From assembly GCA_934089275.1 (NCBI GenBank), contig CAKOJJ010000010.1:1-40266 (forward strand): a stretch of 40,266 nt of DNA, written 5' to 3'. This document shows, one piece after another, positions 16,794-24,944 of the stretch. Both the position numbers and the translations under genes were made by a program. The stretch comes from an uncultured Bacilli bacterium (GTDB taxonomy: Bacteria > Bacillota_I > Bacilli_A > RF39 > UBA660). A model generated the notes under the pieces. The model saw only the letters and a program-made list of their open reading frames with translations. It was not told where the DNA came from and searched no databases. Positions within the stretch are counted from its first letter, which is position 1. Each line of letters starts with the position of its first letter.

Positions 16794-19610
16794 TTATTTT
16801 TGACTCTCAAATATTTTATTTAAATAATATCCAGTATATGATTCTTTTATTTTAGAAACAGCTTCTGGAGTTCCAGTTGCAACTACTTTTCCTCCACCAT
16901 CTCCACCTTCTGGTCCTAAATCAATGATATAGTCTGCAACTTTTATTACATCAAGATTATGTTCAATAACGATTACTGTGTCACCATTTTCAACAATTCT
17001 ATTTAATATTTCAAGAAGTTTTTTGATATCATCAACATGAAGACCGGTTGTTGGTTCATCTAAAATAAATACCGATTTCCCAGTTGGTTTCTTTTGAAGT
17101 TCTTTAGCTAATTTTACACGCCCTGCTTCTCCACCTGATAATGTTGGGGCTGATTGACCTAATTTTATATAGGACAATCCAACATCCATTAAAACTTGTA
17201 GTTTGTTCTTTACTTTTGGAACATTAGAGAAAAATTCGATTGCTTCTGAGACACGCATATCTAAAACTTCGGCAATGTTTTTTCCTTTAAATTTTACATC
17301 AAGAGTTTCACGATTGAAACGAGTTCCATGACATACATCACATGGTACATAAACATCTGGTAAGAAGTGCATTTCAATCTTCTTCACTCCATCTCCCCAA
17401 CAAGCTTCACATCTTCCACCTTTAACATTGAAAGAAAATCTACTTTTATCATAACCACGTATTTTTGATTCTTTCATTTCAACAAATACTGTTCTGATAT
17501 CGTCAAATACTCCAGTATATGTTGCTGGATTACTTCTAGGAGTTCTTCCTATTGGATCTTGTGATATACTTACGATTTTATCAACATTTTCTAAACCTAT
17601 TATTTCTTTACAAGATCCAACAATAACTTTAGAATTATATACACTTTTTAGTAATGCATTTCTTAATATTCCATCAACTAATGAAGATTTTCCAGAACCA
17701 CTTACTCCAGTTACACAAGTTAGAGTTCCTAAAGGGAATTTAACTGAAACATTTTTTAAATTATGTTCTTTTGCACCTTTTATCGTAATAAACTCTCCAT
17801 TACCTTTTCTTCTCTTTTTAGGAATTTCAATTTTCTTTCTTCCTGAAAGATAAGCTCCAGTTATAGAGTTTTCATTTTGCATTACTTCTTCTGGAGTTCC
17901 GGCTGCAACTAAATGTCCACCATTCTCTCCAGCTACTGGTCCAATATCAACAAGATAATCTGCTTGTCTCATCGTATCTTCGTCGTGTTCAACAACAATT
18001 AGAGTATTACCTAAATCTCGCATATTTTTTAAACTATCTATTAACTTTTGGTTATCTCTTTGATGAAGTCCGATACTTGGTTCATCTAGTACATATAAAA
18101 CTCCACTTAATTTTGAACCTATTTGAGTTGCAAGACGTATTCTTTGAGCCTCTCCTCCTGACAAAGTTCCTGCTGCTCTTGATAATGTAAGATATGATAA
18201 ACCAACATTGTTTAAAAATTCTAAACGTGATTTTATCTCTTTAACAATAAGCTCACTTATTTCCATCTCAGTTTTACTTAATTTTAATTTATCAAAAAAA
18301 GTTATTAAATCTTTTATAGACATATTTGTTACTTCATAAATATTTTTATTATTTACTTTAATATTTAATATATCACTTTTTAATCTTGAACCTTTACATG
18401 TTGGACATGTATTTTCAATCATGTATCCATCTATCCAATCTCTTATCCAAGTAGAAGATGTTTCCATATACCTTCTTTCAAGATTAGTAATAATTCCTTC
18501 ATACGTTTCATTCGTATATCTTTTTCCACCAGTTTTTGATGTGTATTCAAATCTAAATACTTGATCAGTTCCATAAAGAATAATGTTTAAATCTTCTTCT
18601 TTTAAATCTTTAACTGGTAATGTTAAATCAATATTTAATTCACGAGCGATTGTTAATAATCTCGTTGTGTCAATATTATCTTCTATATTAATTGTTTGAA
18701 TAGCCCCATTTAAAATAGATTTAGTTTTATCAGGTATAAGTAAATCTATTGATATATGTTTTGTTATACCCAAACCCTTACATGTTGGACAAGCTCCATA
18801 TGGTGCATTAAAAGAAAATATTCTTGGCTCAAGTTCAGGAAGAGAAAAGTCACAGTGGGGACATGCATAAGTTTCACTCATAACGATCTCTTTATCACCA
18901 ATTAAATTAATAACTACTTTTCCATTTGCCATTTTAGTAGCTGTTTCTATTGCTTCAAAAATTCTACTTCTTTCATTATCTTTTAAAACAATTCTATCAA
19001 CTACTACATCAATATCATCTTTCTTATTTTTTTCACAAGTGATCTCATCATAAATATCATAAGTCGTTCCATTTACTCTTACTTTGGTAAACCCATCTTT
19101 TTTTAACTTTTCAAAAAGATCTTTATGAGTACCTTTTTCTCCATGAACAATTGGAGCTAAAATCTCCATTTTAGTTCCTTCTTCATAAGATAAAACCTTA
19201 TTGGTCATTTCTTCAATACTTTGACTTGTTATAGGTATTTTATGCTTAGGGCAATAAGGAACTCCTACACGAGCAAATAAAAGTCTTAAATAATCATATA
19301 TCTCAGTTACAGTTCCAACTGTACTTCTTGGATTATTATTTGTTGACTTTTGATCGATAGAAATACTTGGAGATAATCCTTCAATTGAATCAACATCTGG
19401 TTTAGATTCTCCACCTAAAAATTGACGAGCATAAGCTGATAAGCTTTCAACATATCTTCTTTGGCCTTCAGCATAAATGGTATCAAATGCAAGGGAACTT
19501 TTTCCACTTCCAGATACTCCTGTCATAACTACAAGTTTATTCTTAGGAATCTCTAAATCAATGTTTTTTAAGTTGTTTTCTCTTGCTCCTTTAATTATAA
19601 TTTTATCCAT
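16794..19610 (-). CDS. uvrA: Excinuclease ABC subunit A
   Basis: 938 residues, full length. It has two ABC modules with Walker A GVSGSGKSS (near residue 31) and again in the second half, two signatures (LSGGEAQRIRLA and LSGGEAGRVKLA), and zinc-finger cysteine pairs (CPHC..CPTC, CPTC, CEAC..CDVC). With UvrB it finds bulky DNA lesions for nucleotide-excision repair. uvrB, often adjacent, is not in this window. ATG 19610 has AGGTGAT upstream. The promoter carries a LexA-like operator, so SOS induction is likely. Confidence 0.98.
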   Translation of the reverse strand: MDKIIIKGARENNLKNIDLEIPKNKLVVMTGVSGSGKSSLAFDTIYAEGQRRYVESLSAYARQFLGGESKPDVDSIEGLSPSISIDQKSTNNNPRSTVGTVTEIYDYLRLLFARVGVPYCPKHKIPITSQSIEEMTNKVLSYEEGTKMEILAPIVHGEKGTHKDLFEKLKKDGFTKVRVNGTTYDIYDEITCEKNKKDDIDVVVDRIVLKDNERSRIFEAIETATKMANGKVVINLIGDKEIVMSETYACPHCDFSLPELEPRIFSFNAPYGACPTCKGLGITKHISIDLLIPDKTKSILNGAIQTINIEDNIDTTRLLTIARELNIDLTLPVKDLKEEDLNIILYGTDQVFRFEYTSKTGGKRYTNETYEGIITNLERRYMETSSTWIRDWIDGYMIENTCPTCKGSRLKSDILNIKVNNKNIYEVTNMSIKDLITFFDKLKLSKTEMEISELIVKEIKSRLEFLNNVGLSYLTLSRAAGTLSGGEAQRIRLATQIGSKLSGVLYVLDEPSIGLHQRDNQKLIDSLKNMRDLGNTLIVVEHDEDTMRQADYLVDIGPVAGENGGHLVAAGTPEEVMQNENSITGAYLSGRKKIEIPKKRRKGNGEFITIKGAKEHNLKNVSVKFPLGTLTCVTGVSGSGKSSLVDGILRNALLKSVYNSKVIVGSCKEIIGLENVDKIVSISQDPIGRTPRSNPATYTGVFDDIRTVFVEMKESKIRGYDKSRFSFNVKGGRCEACWGDGVKKIEMHFLPDVYVPCDVCHGTRFNRETLDVKFKGKNIAEVLDMRVSEAIEFFSNVPKVKNKLQVLMDVGLSYIKLGQSAPTLSGGEAGRVKLAKELQKKPTGKSVFILDEPTTGLHVDDIKKLLEILNRIVENGDTVIVIEHNLDVIKVADYIIDLGPEGGDGGGKVVATGTPEAVSKIKESYTGYYLNKIFESQK

Positions 19611-19669
19611 AATATCACCTAAATTTCTTTACTATTTTACCACAAATTTAGAATTTGTATACATTTTAA

Positions 19670-19698
19670 ATTATAATACATATGTTCGTATATTTCAA
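19670..19698 (-). promoter_or_regulatory. uvrA promoter
   Basis: TTGAAA (19693-19698), 17-base spacer, TATAAT (19670-19675) on the minus strand. It lies directly after the terminator of the previous gene and leaves a leader of about 50 bases. Confidence 0.8.
19675..19688 (-). promoter_or_regulatory. LexA (SOS) operator in the uvrA promoter
   Basis: CGAACATATGTATT on the minus strand matches the Bacillus LexA consensus CGAACRNRYGTTYC at 12 of 14 positions. It fills the -35/-10 spacer and touches the -10, the same placement as in the pcrA promoter. Confidence 0.7.
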
Positions 19699-19702
19699 GT
19701 AT

Positions 19703-19735
19703 AAAAAAGAAGAACTATTTTCTTTTAGTTCTTCT
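19703..19735 (-). terminator. Terminator of the FtsX-like gene
   Basis: Perfect ten-base stem AGAAGAACTA/TAGTTCTTCT (19726-19735 with 19708-19717) followed by T6 on the minus strand. Confidence 0.9.
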
Positions 19736-20818
19736 AATTTTACATTTGAGATAATATACAATATTGAAAACATTCATTGATATTATCGGATATATAGTGA
19801 CGACGAGAAATGCAGAGATATATCCTAACCAATTAAATGGTACTTCAATATTTAAATATTCTAAATCCAAAAATATCCAGTTAACATATATGTATTCTAT
19901 GTAGTCAAATCCTAAACAAGCTATCGAAAGCATTATTAAATAGAGCATTAATTGACTTAGTTGATGATTAAATAACTCTATACCTAAATAGTTTTCATCA
20001 ATAAAATTATCTTCTTTAATGTATCTACGATATTCTTTTAAAGATTTTAAAAGAGCAACAAGTAAAACGATTAAAGAATCTAGCCAAATTATGAATATTA
20101 TAATGGTGCCCAATATTTCATAATTAACGTTTTTATCAAAGTATAGATTTACGTCATAACCTCGTTTTTTTAACTCTTTTATTACATGCTTTCTTTCTTT
20201 TTTAGAATTTAAAATTAGATAGTATCCTTTATTATATGTATATTTCTTTTGAACCATACTGCTTAATAATTTATCTGATGCATAACATACGTTAGGATCA
20301 TTTAATTTATCAAACGAATCATATGTTCCAACTATATATACAGTTAAATCTTTATCAATATTAAAATTTTGATGATAAAAATCATGATACAATAGATTCT
20401 TTTTAAAATGGATATTTAGTATACTTACTTGACTATCAGGTGCAAAAATATCAGGACATACAATTTCATCATCATTAATTATATCTCTACCGTGACTTAT
20501 TTTGTAATTATCTTGACTCATTAGATAAATAAAGCCATCATATTTTGAACTAAAGCTTGGTGTGTGCAATTTTATTTTATATTCATTTTTATCCACGGCT
20601 TTTTTTATACCTTTTATATTATCAAAATTATATTTACCTTTTGAATCGTAAACATAAACTTGATCTTTATGAGCGTTATAATAATCAATCATGTGGTTTA
20701 ATGCCACATTGAAAAATAATGATACTAGTATAAATACATATGTGTAAATTGTTATAGCAACATGATTATCTTTTCTAAAGTGTGCTTTTAAACTGATTTC
20801 AATGTCGCGAAGTCTCAT
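19715..20818 (-). CDS. Four-helix membrane protein resembling an FtsX/MacB-type permease
   Basis: 367 residues: one helix near the N-terminus (about 20-42), an extracytoplasmic domain of about 190 residues, then three helices (about 237-262, 290-312 and 332-356) and a basic tail. This topology, and the HGRDIINDDEIVCPD segment in the external domain, resemble MacB/FtsX-type ABC permeases, which show a similar 'GR...DE(I/V)V' stretch. No partner ATPase is nearby, so it is an orphan or a divergent, non-ABC relative. The start ATG 20818 has only a weak ribosome-binding site. It is downstream of the secreted protein gene with no clear terminator between, so co-transcription and a shared role (export, immunity or sensing) are possible. 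Confidence 0.6.
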   Translation of the reverse strand: MRLRDIEISLKAHFRKDNHVAITIYTYVFILVSLFFNVALNHMIDYYNAHKDQVYVYDSKGKYNFDNIKGIKKAVDKNEYKIKLHTPSFSSKYDGFIYLMSQDNYKISHGRDIINDDEIVCPDIFAPDSQVSILNIHFKKNLLYHDFYHQNFNIDKDLTVYIVGTYDSFDKLNDPNVCYASDKLLSSMVQKKYTYNKGYYLILNSKKERKHVIKELKKRGYDVNLYFDKNVNYEILGTIIIFIIWLDSLIVLLVALLKSLKEYRRYIKEDNFIDENYLGIELFNHQLSQLMLYLIMLSIACLGFDYIEYIYVNWIFLDLEYLNIEVPFNWLGYISAFLVVTIYPIISMNVFNIVYYLKCKIRRTKRK

Positions 20819-20888
20819 ATTTCATCGTCCAATCTTGTAAGTAATTAAATGTTAGTTTTTATTCTTTTATGGTTTTCATATTCCAGTT

Positions 20889-21635
20889 TTAAATAGTTAA
20901 ATATACTCCACCCATAGCGTCGAATTTACCTTCGATTTTTGGGTTGAATAAGATTACTCCACCATAACCAGATCCTGATAGAGTGTAATCCATCGCGTTC
21001 TCTAATGTGGCTGAACTATGACTAGCATGTTGATAAGAACCATAAATTCTTCCAGATCCTGATACATTAGTTGATAATTCCATTTGATGATCTGTTCCAT
21101 TCATAACTTTAAAAGTAGCTCCAACACCATTGTCAAAATTTAGACCATATTTTGCTGTTGATACATTAAAACTATCGTTATACACATAATATTGTCTAAA
21201 CGAATAATTAGTTGTAATGTTAACGCTAGAATTTTTTCTAAATGCCATTACGTCATATTTTTTAATAGTTGGAACTTTCAACCATGTGAGGCTCATTGTA
21301 ATGTATCCTGAATTGTTGATAATTCTTAAACTTTTCGATTCAGTTGTATATTCTGTTGCTTGCGTTGATATTCCATTATTTTGAATATCGGCATCAGTTG
21401 TTTCAACTATTTCCACTTTAGATAAATCTTTATCCTTGATGATATCATATTGATCTTGAGTCATATAATTCATAAAATTTGATGAATAAATACTTGCAAG
21501 TTCGTTATATTTATCTACCGGAATTACAACACCACTTTTATTTGTTATAGTATCACTTTGACTAGCAGCACTTACCATATTAATTGAAGTAAGTGAAATT
21601 AGACCAGCTATAATAATTAACAATCCCTTTTTCAA
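20889..21635 (-). CDS. Secreted protein of unknown function
   Basis: 248 residues with a clear Sec signal peptide (basic start, hydrophobic core, VSA-AS cleavage near residue 23), then a soluble, Ser/Thr/Asn-rich domain that looks beta-rich. Notable motifs are SLTWLKVPTIKKYDVMAF and GRIYGSYQHASH. I do not recognise the family. The start is TTG at 21635; no in-frame ATG would keep the signal peptide. The ribosome-binding site lies inside a terminator-like hairpin. A second ATG eight bases upstream opens a three-codon frame separated from this one by a T7 run. The neighbours (membrane XRE regulator upstream, FtsX-like protein downstream) suggest a regulated secreted effector, possibly bacteriocin-like, but this is only inference. 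Confidence 0.8.
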   Translation of the reverse strand: MKKGLLIIIAGLISLTSINMVSAASQSDTITNKSGVVIPVDKYNELASIYSSNFMNYMTQDQYDIIKDKDLSKVEIVETTDADIQNNGISTQATEYTTESKSLRIINNSGYITMSLTWLKVPTIKKYDVMAFRKNSSVNITTNYSFRQYYVYNDSFNVSTAKYGLNFDNGVGATFKVMNGTDHQMELSTNVSGSGRIYGSYQHASHSSATLENAMDYTLSGSGYGGVILFNPKIEGKFDAMGGVYLTI

Positions 21636-21688
21636 AAAAACATCCTACTCCTTTCTGACAACATCATATCAAAGGAATTGGATGTTTT
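21634..21688 (-). terminator. Strong hairpin plus T7 overlapping the RBS and start of the secreted protein gene
   Basis: Two 18-base arms (21671-21688 and 21637-21654) pair with a single A/A mismatch and one G.U pair across a 16-base loop, followed by TTTTTTT on the minus strand: a textbook intrinsic terminator for transcripts arriving from the dusB/XRE genes. The 3' arm holds the AAAGGAG ribosome-binding site of the next gene, and the T-run ends at its TTG start. Confidence 0.75.
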
Positions 21689-21690
21689 AA
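21663..21690 (-). promoter_or_regulatory. Extended -10 promoter inside the hairpin loop (secreted protein gene)
   Basis: TGATATGAT (TATGAT at 21663-21668) lies mostly in the loop of the hairpin, with a TTAAAA -35 at 21685-21690 (16-base spacing). Initiation near 21656 would omit the 5' arm and free the ribosome-binding site. Confidence 0.45.
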
Positions 21691-21717
21691 CTCTACTCTA
21701 GTTCTACAAAATTCTAC
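21691..21717 (-). repeat. Three direct repeats GTAGAA/GTAGAA/GTAGAG upstream of the -35
   Basis: On the minus strand the hexamers lie at 21712-21717, 21702-21707 and 21691-21696, spaced 10 and 11 bases, i.e. on one helix face and directly abutting the putative -35. This is typical geometry for an activator site. The first copy overlaps the stop codon of the XRE regulator gene. Confidence 0.45.
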
Positions 21718-22751
21718 TTAACCTTTTTTTGGAATGAATTTATCTTATTTTTTAGAAAAATCAAGTAGCTTATATAGTCATCTTCTATACTACATTTGGT
21801 AGTATAGCAATCTACCGATTTATACTTTGAAACACTTATCTTTTTAGTCTTTAATTCTTCTTCAGATGAAGAATACTCGGTTAATAAAAGGTCTTCTAAA
21901 TTTAAAAATAATCTATATTGTTTTCGCTTACTATCTGTAATAATTTCTAAACTCCAAATATTGGAATTATTAAATGAAATTGTTACATTATCATTTATCT
22001 TCTTTGCATATGAATTTGAATTTGCAGTAAAACCTATTTGAGATAAATATTCTTCTACACTTGTTGGTTCAGAATACAATTTTGTGCTTTTTTCTTCTTT
22101 CTTTTCTTCATTAGCAAAATCTGATTTTGCGTCTTTAAATTCAAGTTTGATATCTGTTTCAGAATTATTTTTATACTTGATTTTTAATACTGTTGTATGT
22201 CTATCTAAATCTTTAAAAGAACCTTTTTCTGATCTTCTTTTATAAATGTCTATTGGAAAAGAATTAGTTCTATGAAGTAGTACTGGTTTATTGTTTACAT
22301 ATTTATAAAGTTCAATTGATTCAATTTCGTTTGAATCATTAGTGTCAATATAATTGATAGAAAAATTAACATAATTATGACTGACAATATAATTTCCATT
22401 TTCAATATAAATATCTTTGCTATCTGCTCTTATTATATAAACTTTAGTCTTTGTTAATAAAGTAATAATTACAATAATAATAGTTGTAATTATTGCTCCT
22501 AAAATACCAAATTTGAAATATTTAGATTCAAATATTGGCTTCTTACCACAACTTTGTAAATCTTTCTTTGTTACGCCTAATGCAGTTGCTAAATCATTTA
22601 ATGTTTTATCATCTTGCGGAAACGATTTACCTTGTTCCCATTTTGAAATATTTTTATCTGAATAATGAACTAAGTCTCCTAAATCTTTTTGTGTTAAATT
22701 ATTTTTTATTCGCAATTCTTTTAAATAATTGCCTTTGTTTATATCTCTCAT
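21714..22751 (-). CDS. Membrane-bound XRE-family transcriptional regulator
   Basis: About 345 residues. An N-terminal Cro/CI-type helix-turn-helix (about 5-65: LKELRIKNNLTQKDLGDLV..ISKWEQGKSFP, cited in parts) is followed by a single membrane helix (about 80-101) and an external domain of about 240 residues with an acidic low-complexity linker (EEKKEEKS). This is a one-component transmembrane regulator: an external or membrane signal would control a DNA-bound cytoplasmic domain. The start is ambiguous: ATG 22751, or GTG 22760 three codons earlier. It begins a few bases after dusB and is probably read through from that operon. Its likely target is the secreted protein gene immediately downstream. 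Confidence 0.85.
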   Translation of the reverse strand: MRDINKGNYLKELRIKNNLTQKDLGDLVHYSDKNISKWEQGKSFPQDDKTLNDLATALGVTKKDLQSCGKKPIFESKYFKFGILGAIITTIIIVIITLLTKTKVYIIRADSKDIYIENGNYIVSHNYVNFSINYIDTNDSNEIESIELYKYVNNKPVLLHRTNSFPIDIYKRRSEKGSFKDLDRHTTVLKIKYKNNSETDIKLEFKDAKSDFANEEKKEEKSTKLYSEPTSVEEYLSQIGFTANSNSYAKKINDNVTISFNNSNIWSLEIITDSKRKQYRLFLNLEDLLLTEYSSSEEELKTKKISVSKYKSVDCYTTKCSIEDDYISYLIFLKNKINSFQKKVK

Positions 22752-22765
22752 ATTCACCACTTCTA

Positions 22766-23737
22766 TTATAATTCATTTATGTAATTATTTAATATTTTAA
22801 ATAATTCATTAGAATCTTTCGTTTGACATATTTGATTTTTTATTGAAGCACTTCCTGGTAAACCTTTTATATACCATAAAGCATGTGTACGTATTTCTAA
22901 AAGCGCTAATTTTTCACCTTTATCTTTACTCAATAATTCAAAATGTCTTTTTAGCATTTGCATTTTTTCTTTAGCTGAAACCTCTTTAGGTAAAGTTCCA
23001 TCTTCTAAGTAATCAACACATTCTTTTATTAACCAAGGATTTCCTAAAACTCCTCTACCGATCATAACTGCGTCGCAACCAGTTTCTTCTAACATTCTTT
23101 TTGCATCAAAACATGTTTTTATATCTCCATTACCTATTACTGGAATATTTACTGCTTCTTTTACCTTTTTTATTAAACTCCAATCGGCAACTCCACTGTA
23201 ACCTTGGGCACGAGTTCTTGCATGAAGTGTTATAGCGCTTGCTCCAGCTTTTTCTATTCTTTTAGCAACTTCAACGCAATTTATGCTATTACTATCCCAT
23301 CCACTTCGTATTTTAACTGTTACTGGAATATCAACGGCATCTACAACAGATTTTACAATCTTTTCAATCTTATCAGGATTTTTTAATAAAGAAGCTCCAG
23401 CTTGCGACTTAAGCGCGATTTTTGGAACAGGGCATCCCATATTAATATCTAAAATGTCTGGATGCATTAAGTCTACAATTTTTTTTGCTGCAATTACAAA
23501 AGATTCTTCATCACTTCCAAATATTTGTTGAGCAATCGGCCTTTCACTTTCTCTCATTTTTAAAAGTTCAATAGTTCGATCATTATCAAACATTATGGCT
23601 TTATCGCTTACCATCTCTGCATAGATAAGTCCAGCTCCCATTTCTTTTATAATTGTTCTATATGATGTATTAGATATTCCCGCCATCGGAGCTAATACAA
23701 CCTGATTTTTAATTTCTACATTCCCTATTTTCCACAT
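22766..23737 (-). CDS. dusB: tRNA-dihydrouridine synthase (DusB-like)
   Basis: 323 residues, the family's normal size. FMN-binding TIM-barrel motifs: LAPMAGISNTSYR, the catalytic cysteine in NMGCPVPK, the TLHARTRAQGYSG loop and VIGNGDI. It reduces uridines in the tRNA D-loop. The start overlaps the end of the pduL gene by 13 bases, so translation is coupled. The pairing of a PTAC with a Dus enzyme looks like simple operon packing. The DusB subtype is preferred because this is the common Bacillota form. Confidence 0.93.
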   Translation of the reverse strand: MWKIGNVEIKNQVVLAPMAGISNTSYRTIIKEMGAGLIYAEMVSDKAIMFDNDRTIELLKMRESERPIAQQIFGSDEESFVIAAKKIVDLMHPDILDINMGCPVPKIALKSQAGASLLKNPDKIEKIVKSVVDAVDIPVTVKIRSGWDSNSINCVEVAKRIEKAGASAITLHARTRAQGYSGVADWSLIKKVKEAVNIPVIGNGDIKTCFDAKRMLEETGCDAVMIGRGVLGNPWLIKECVDYLEDGTLPKEVSAKEKMQMLKRHFELLSKDKGEKLALLEIRTHALWYIKGLPGSASIKNQICQTKDSNELFKILNNYINEL

Positions 23738-24288
23738 ACGCTTATATCAACTTTGCTTCCTGTTTTAAGATTATAAAGTTTACTTTCATCAGTGTCAATA
23801 TGAAGTTCTAAAACTCCATGCTCAGACACTTTGATTTTAGCATCCATTATCAATTGATTATCATTGTAAATGTAAACTTCTTGTTTGTTTTCTAAACCAA
23901 GAATTTCACACATTTGTTTACTCATATGAACGTGTGCTCCCGCAAGTATAACTCCTTGATCTATTTTAGCGATATTGTCTTTTGATATAATTTCTATTCC
24001 TGGAGTATTTTCAATTTCTCCACTTTGCCTTCTTGGAGGATTTAAACCTAAATAGTTGGCATCACTTGCACAAAGTTCTACTTGATCATAATCTCTGAAA
24101 GGGCCTACAACTCGTACATGTTCAATCATCTTGTTATTATATCTTAAGTCTACGGTTTCTATCGTTGCAAATTGTCCTGGTTGACTTAAATCGTTTCTTT
24201 TCACCATTGGCTTCTCACCAAATAAAATTTTCCATGTTCTTTCAGTTAAATGAACATGATTTTTACTTACGCCAACTGCTACTTTCAC
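23725..24288 (-). CDS. PduL-type phosphate acyltransferase (phosphotransacetylase)
   Basis: 187 residues. It carries the two histidine metal-binding motifs of PduL: SKNHVHL near the N-terminus and GAHVHMS in the second half, with GPFRDYDQVEL and NPPRRQSGE between. The enzyme interconverts acyl-CoA and acyl phosphate (acetyl or propanoyl), feeding acetate kinase for ATP. No microcompartment-targeting N-terminal extension is present and no shell proteins are nearby, so a housekeeping phosphotransacetylase role is more likely than propanediol metabolism. The start is GTG at 24288 with GGTGG upstream; it is the first gene before dusB. Confidence 0.9.
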   Translation of the reverse strand: MKVAVGVSKNHVHLTERTWKILFGEKPMVKRNDLSQPGQFATIETVDLRYNNKMIEHVRVVGPFRDYDQVELCASDANYLGLNPPRRQSGEIENTPGIEIISKDNIAKIDQGVILAGAHVHMSKQMCEILGLENKQEVYIYNDNQLIMDAKIKVSEHGVLELHIDTDESKLYNLKTGSKVDISVCGK

Positions 24289-24353
24289 TTATACCACCAT
24301 TATAATTTTATCAAAAATACGAAATAATTGATAGGTATACAATAGAATTTGGC

Positions 24354-24379
24354 ATAAAAAAAATAGACTTAAGTCTATT
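24354..24379 (-). terminator. Terminator of the tagO-HAD operon
   Basis: Seven-base stem AATAGAC/GTCTATT (24362-24368 with 24373-24379), TTAA loop, then T7 on the minus strand. Confidence 0.85.
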
Positions 24380-24944
24380 AATACTCTTTTTCAATAAGTT
24401 TATCGTGTTTAACAATAAAACTTTTACTTGCTAATTTTAAAATTGGTATATCTGATTTTGAATCAGAGTATGATTCCATTACTTTATAATCATTATATTT
24501 TTTGTTTAACCTTTTTACTTTTTCTTCTCCATGACAATTTAATCCTGTAAACTTTCCTGTTTTTTTGTTAACTTTGCTACCAATTAAATCCATTACTTTT
24601 AATTCATCACATATGGGTTTAAGTAAAAACTCTGGAGAAGCAGAAATAATGATGTCATTATTGTGTTTTTTTCTTAAATAAAAGTCTTTTATATATATTC
24701 TATGAATGTTCCAAAATTCTTCTATACAACTATCAATATCATCTACATATTTTAAAAAGGAAAAGATAACTTGTTTCATTTCCGTTTTGGTTATTAATCT
24801 TAGTTTATATTTTATTGCCGAAAAAATAATTTTAGGTATTATTTTAACAATTCTAGGATGTTTTTTTAAACAATAAAAGAAAAAGTCAGTTGATGAATCT
24901 CCTTCATATATTGTGTTATCAAAATCATATAAATTAATTTTCAT
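24378..24944 (-). CDS. HAD-IB family hydrolase (phosphatase)
   Basis: 188 residues from ATG 24944, which has AGGAAG six bases upstream; in-frame ATGs further up lack this. HAD motifs: DFDNT (residues 7-11, nucleophile Asp7), SASPE (motif II), a lysine in HGEEKVKRL and the acidic motif SDSKSDIP. The pattern is that of SerB-like class IB phosphatases; the substrate cannot be told. It overlaps the end of the tagO-like gene by 11 bases, so a role in lipid-linked glycan or phospholipid metabolism is possible but unproven. Confidence 0.88.
   Translation of the reverse strand: MKINLYDFDNTIYEGDSSTDFFFYCLKKHPRIVKIIPKIIFSAIKYKLRLITKTEMKQVIFSFLKYVDDIDSCIEEFWNIHRIYIKDFYLRKKHNNDIIISASPEFLLKPICDELKVMDLIGSKVNKKTGKFTGLNCHGEEKVKRLNKKYNDYKVMESYSDSKSDIPILKLASKSFIVKHDKLIEKEY

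Noticed and set aside
23725..24288. Microcompartment-associated PduL
   Set aside because: There is no encapsulation peptide and no shell protein or diol dehydratase gene nearby.
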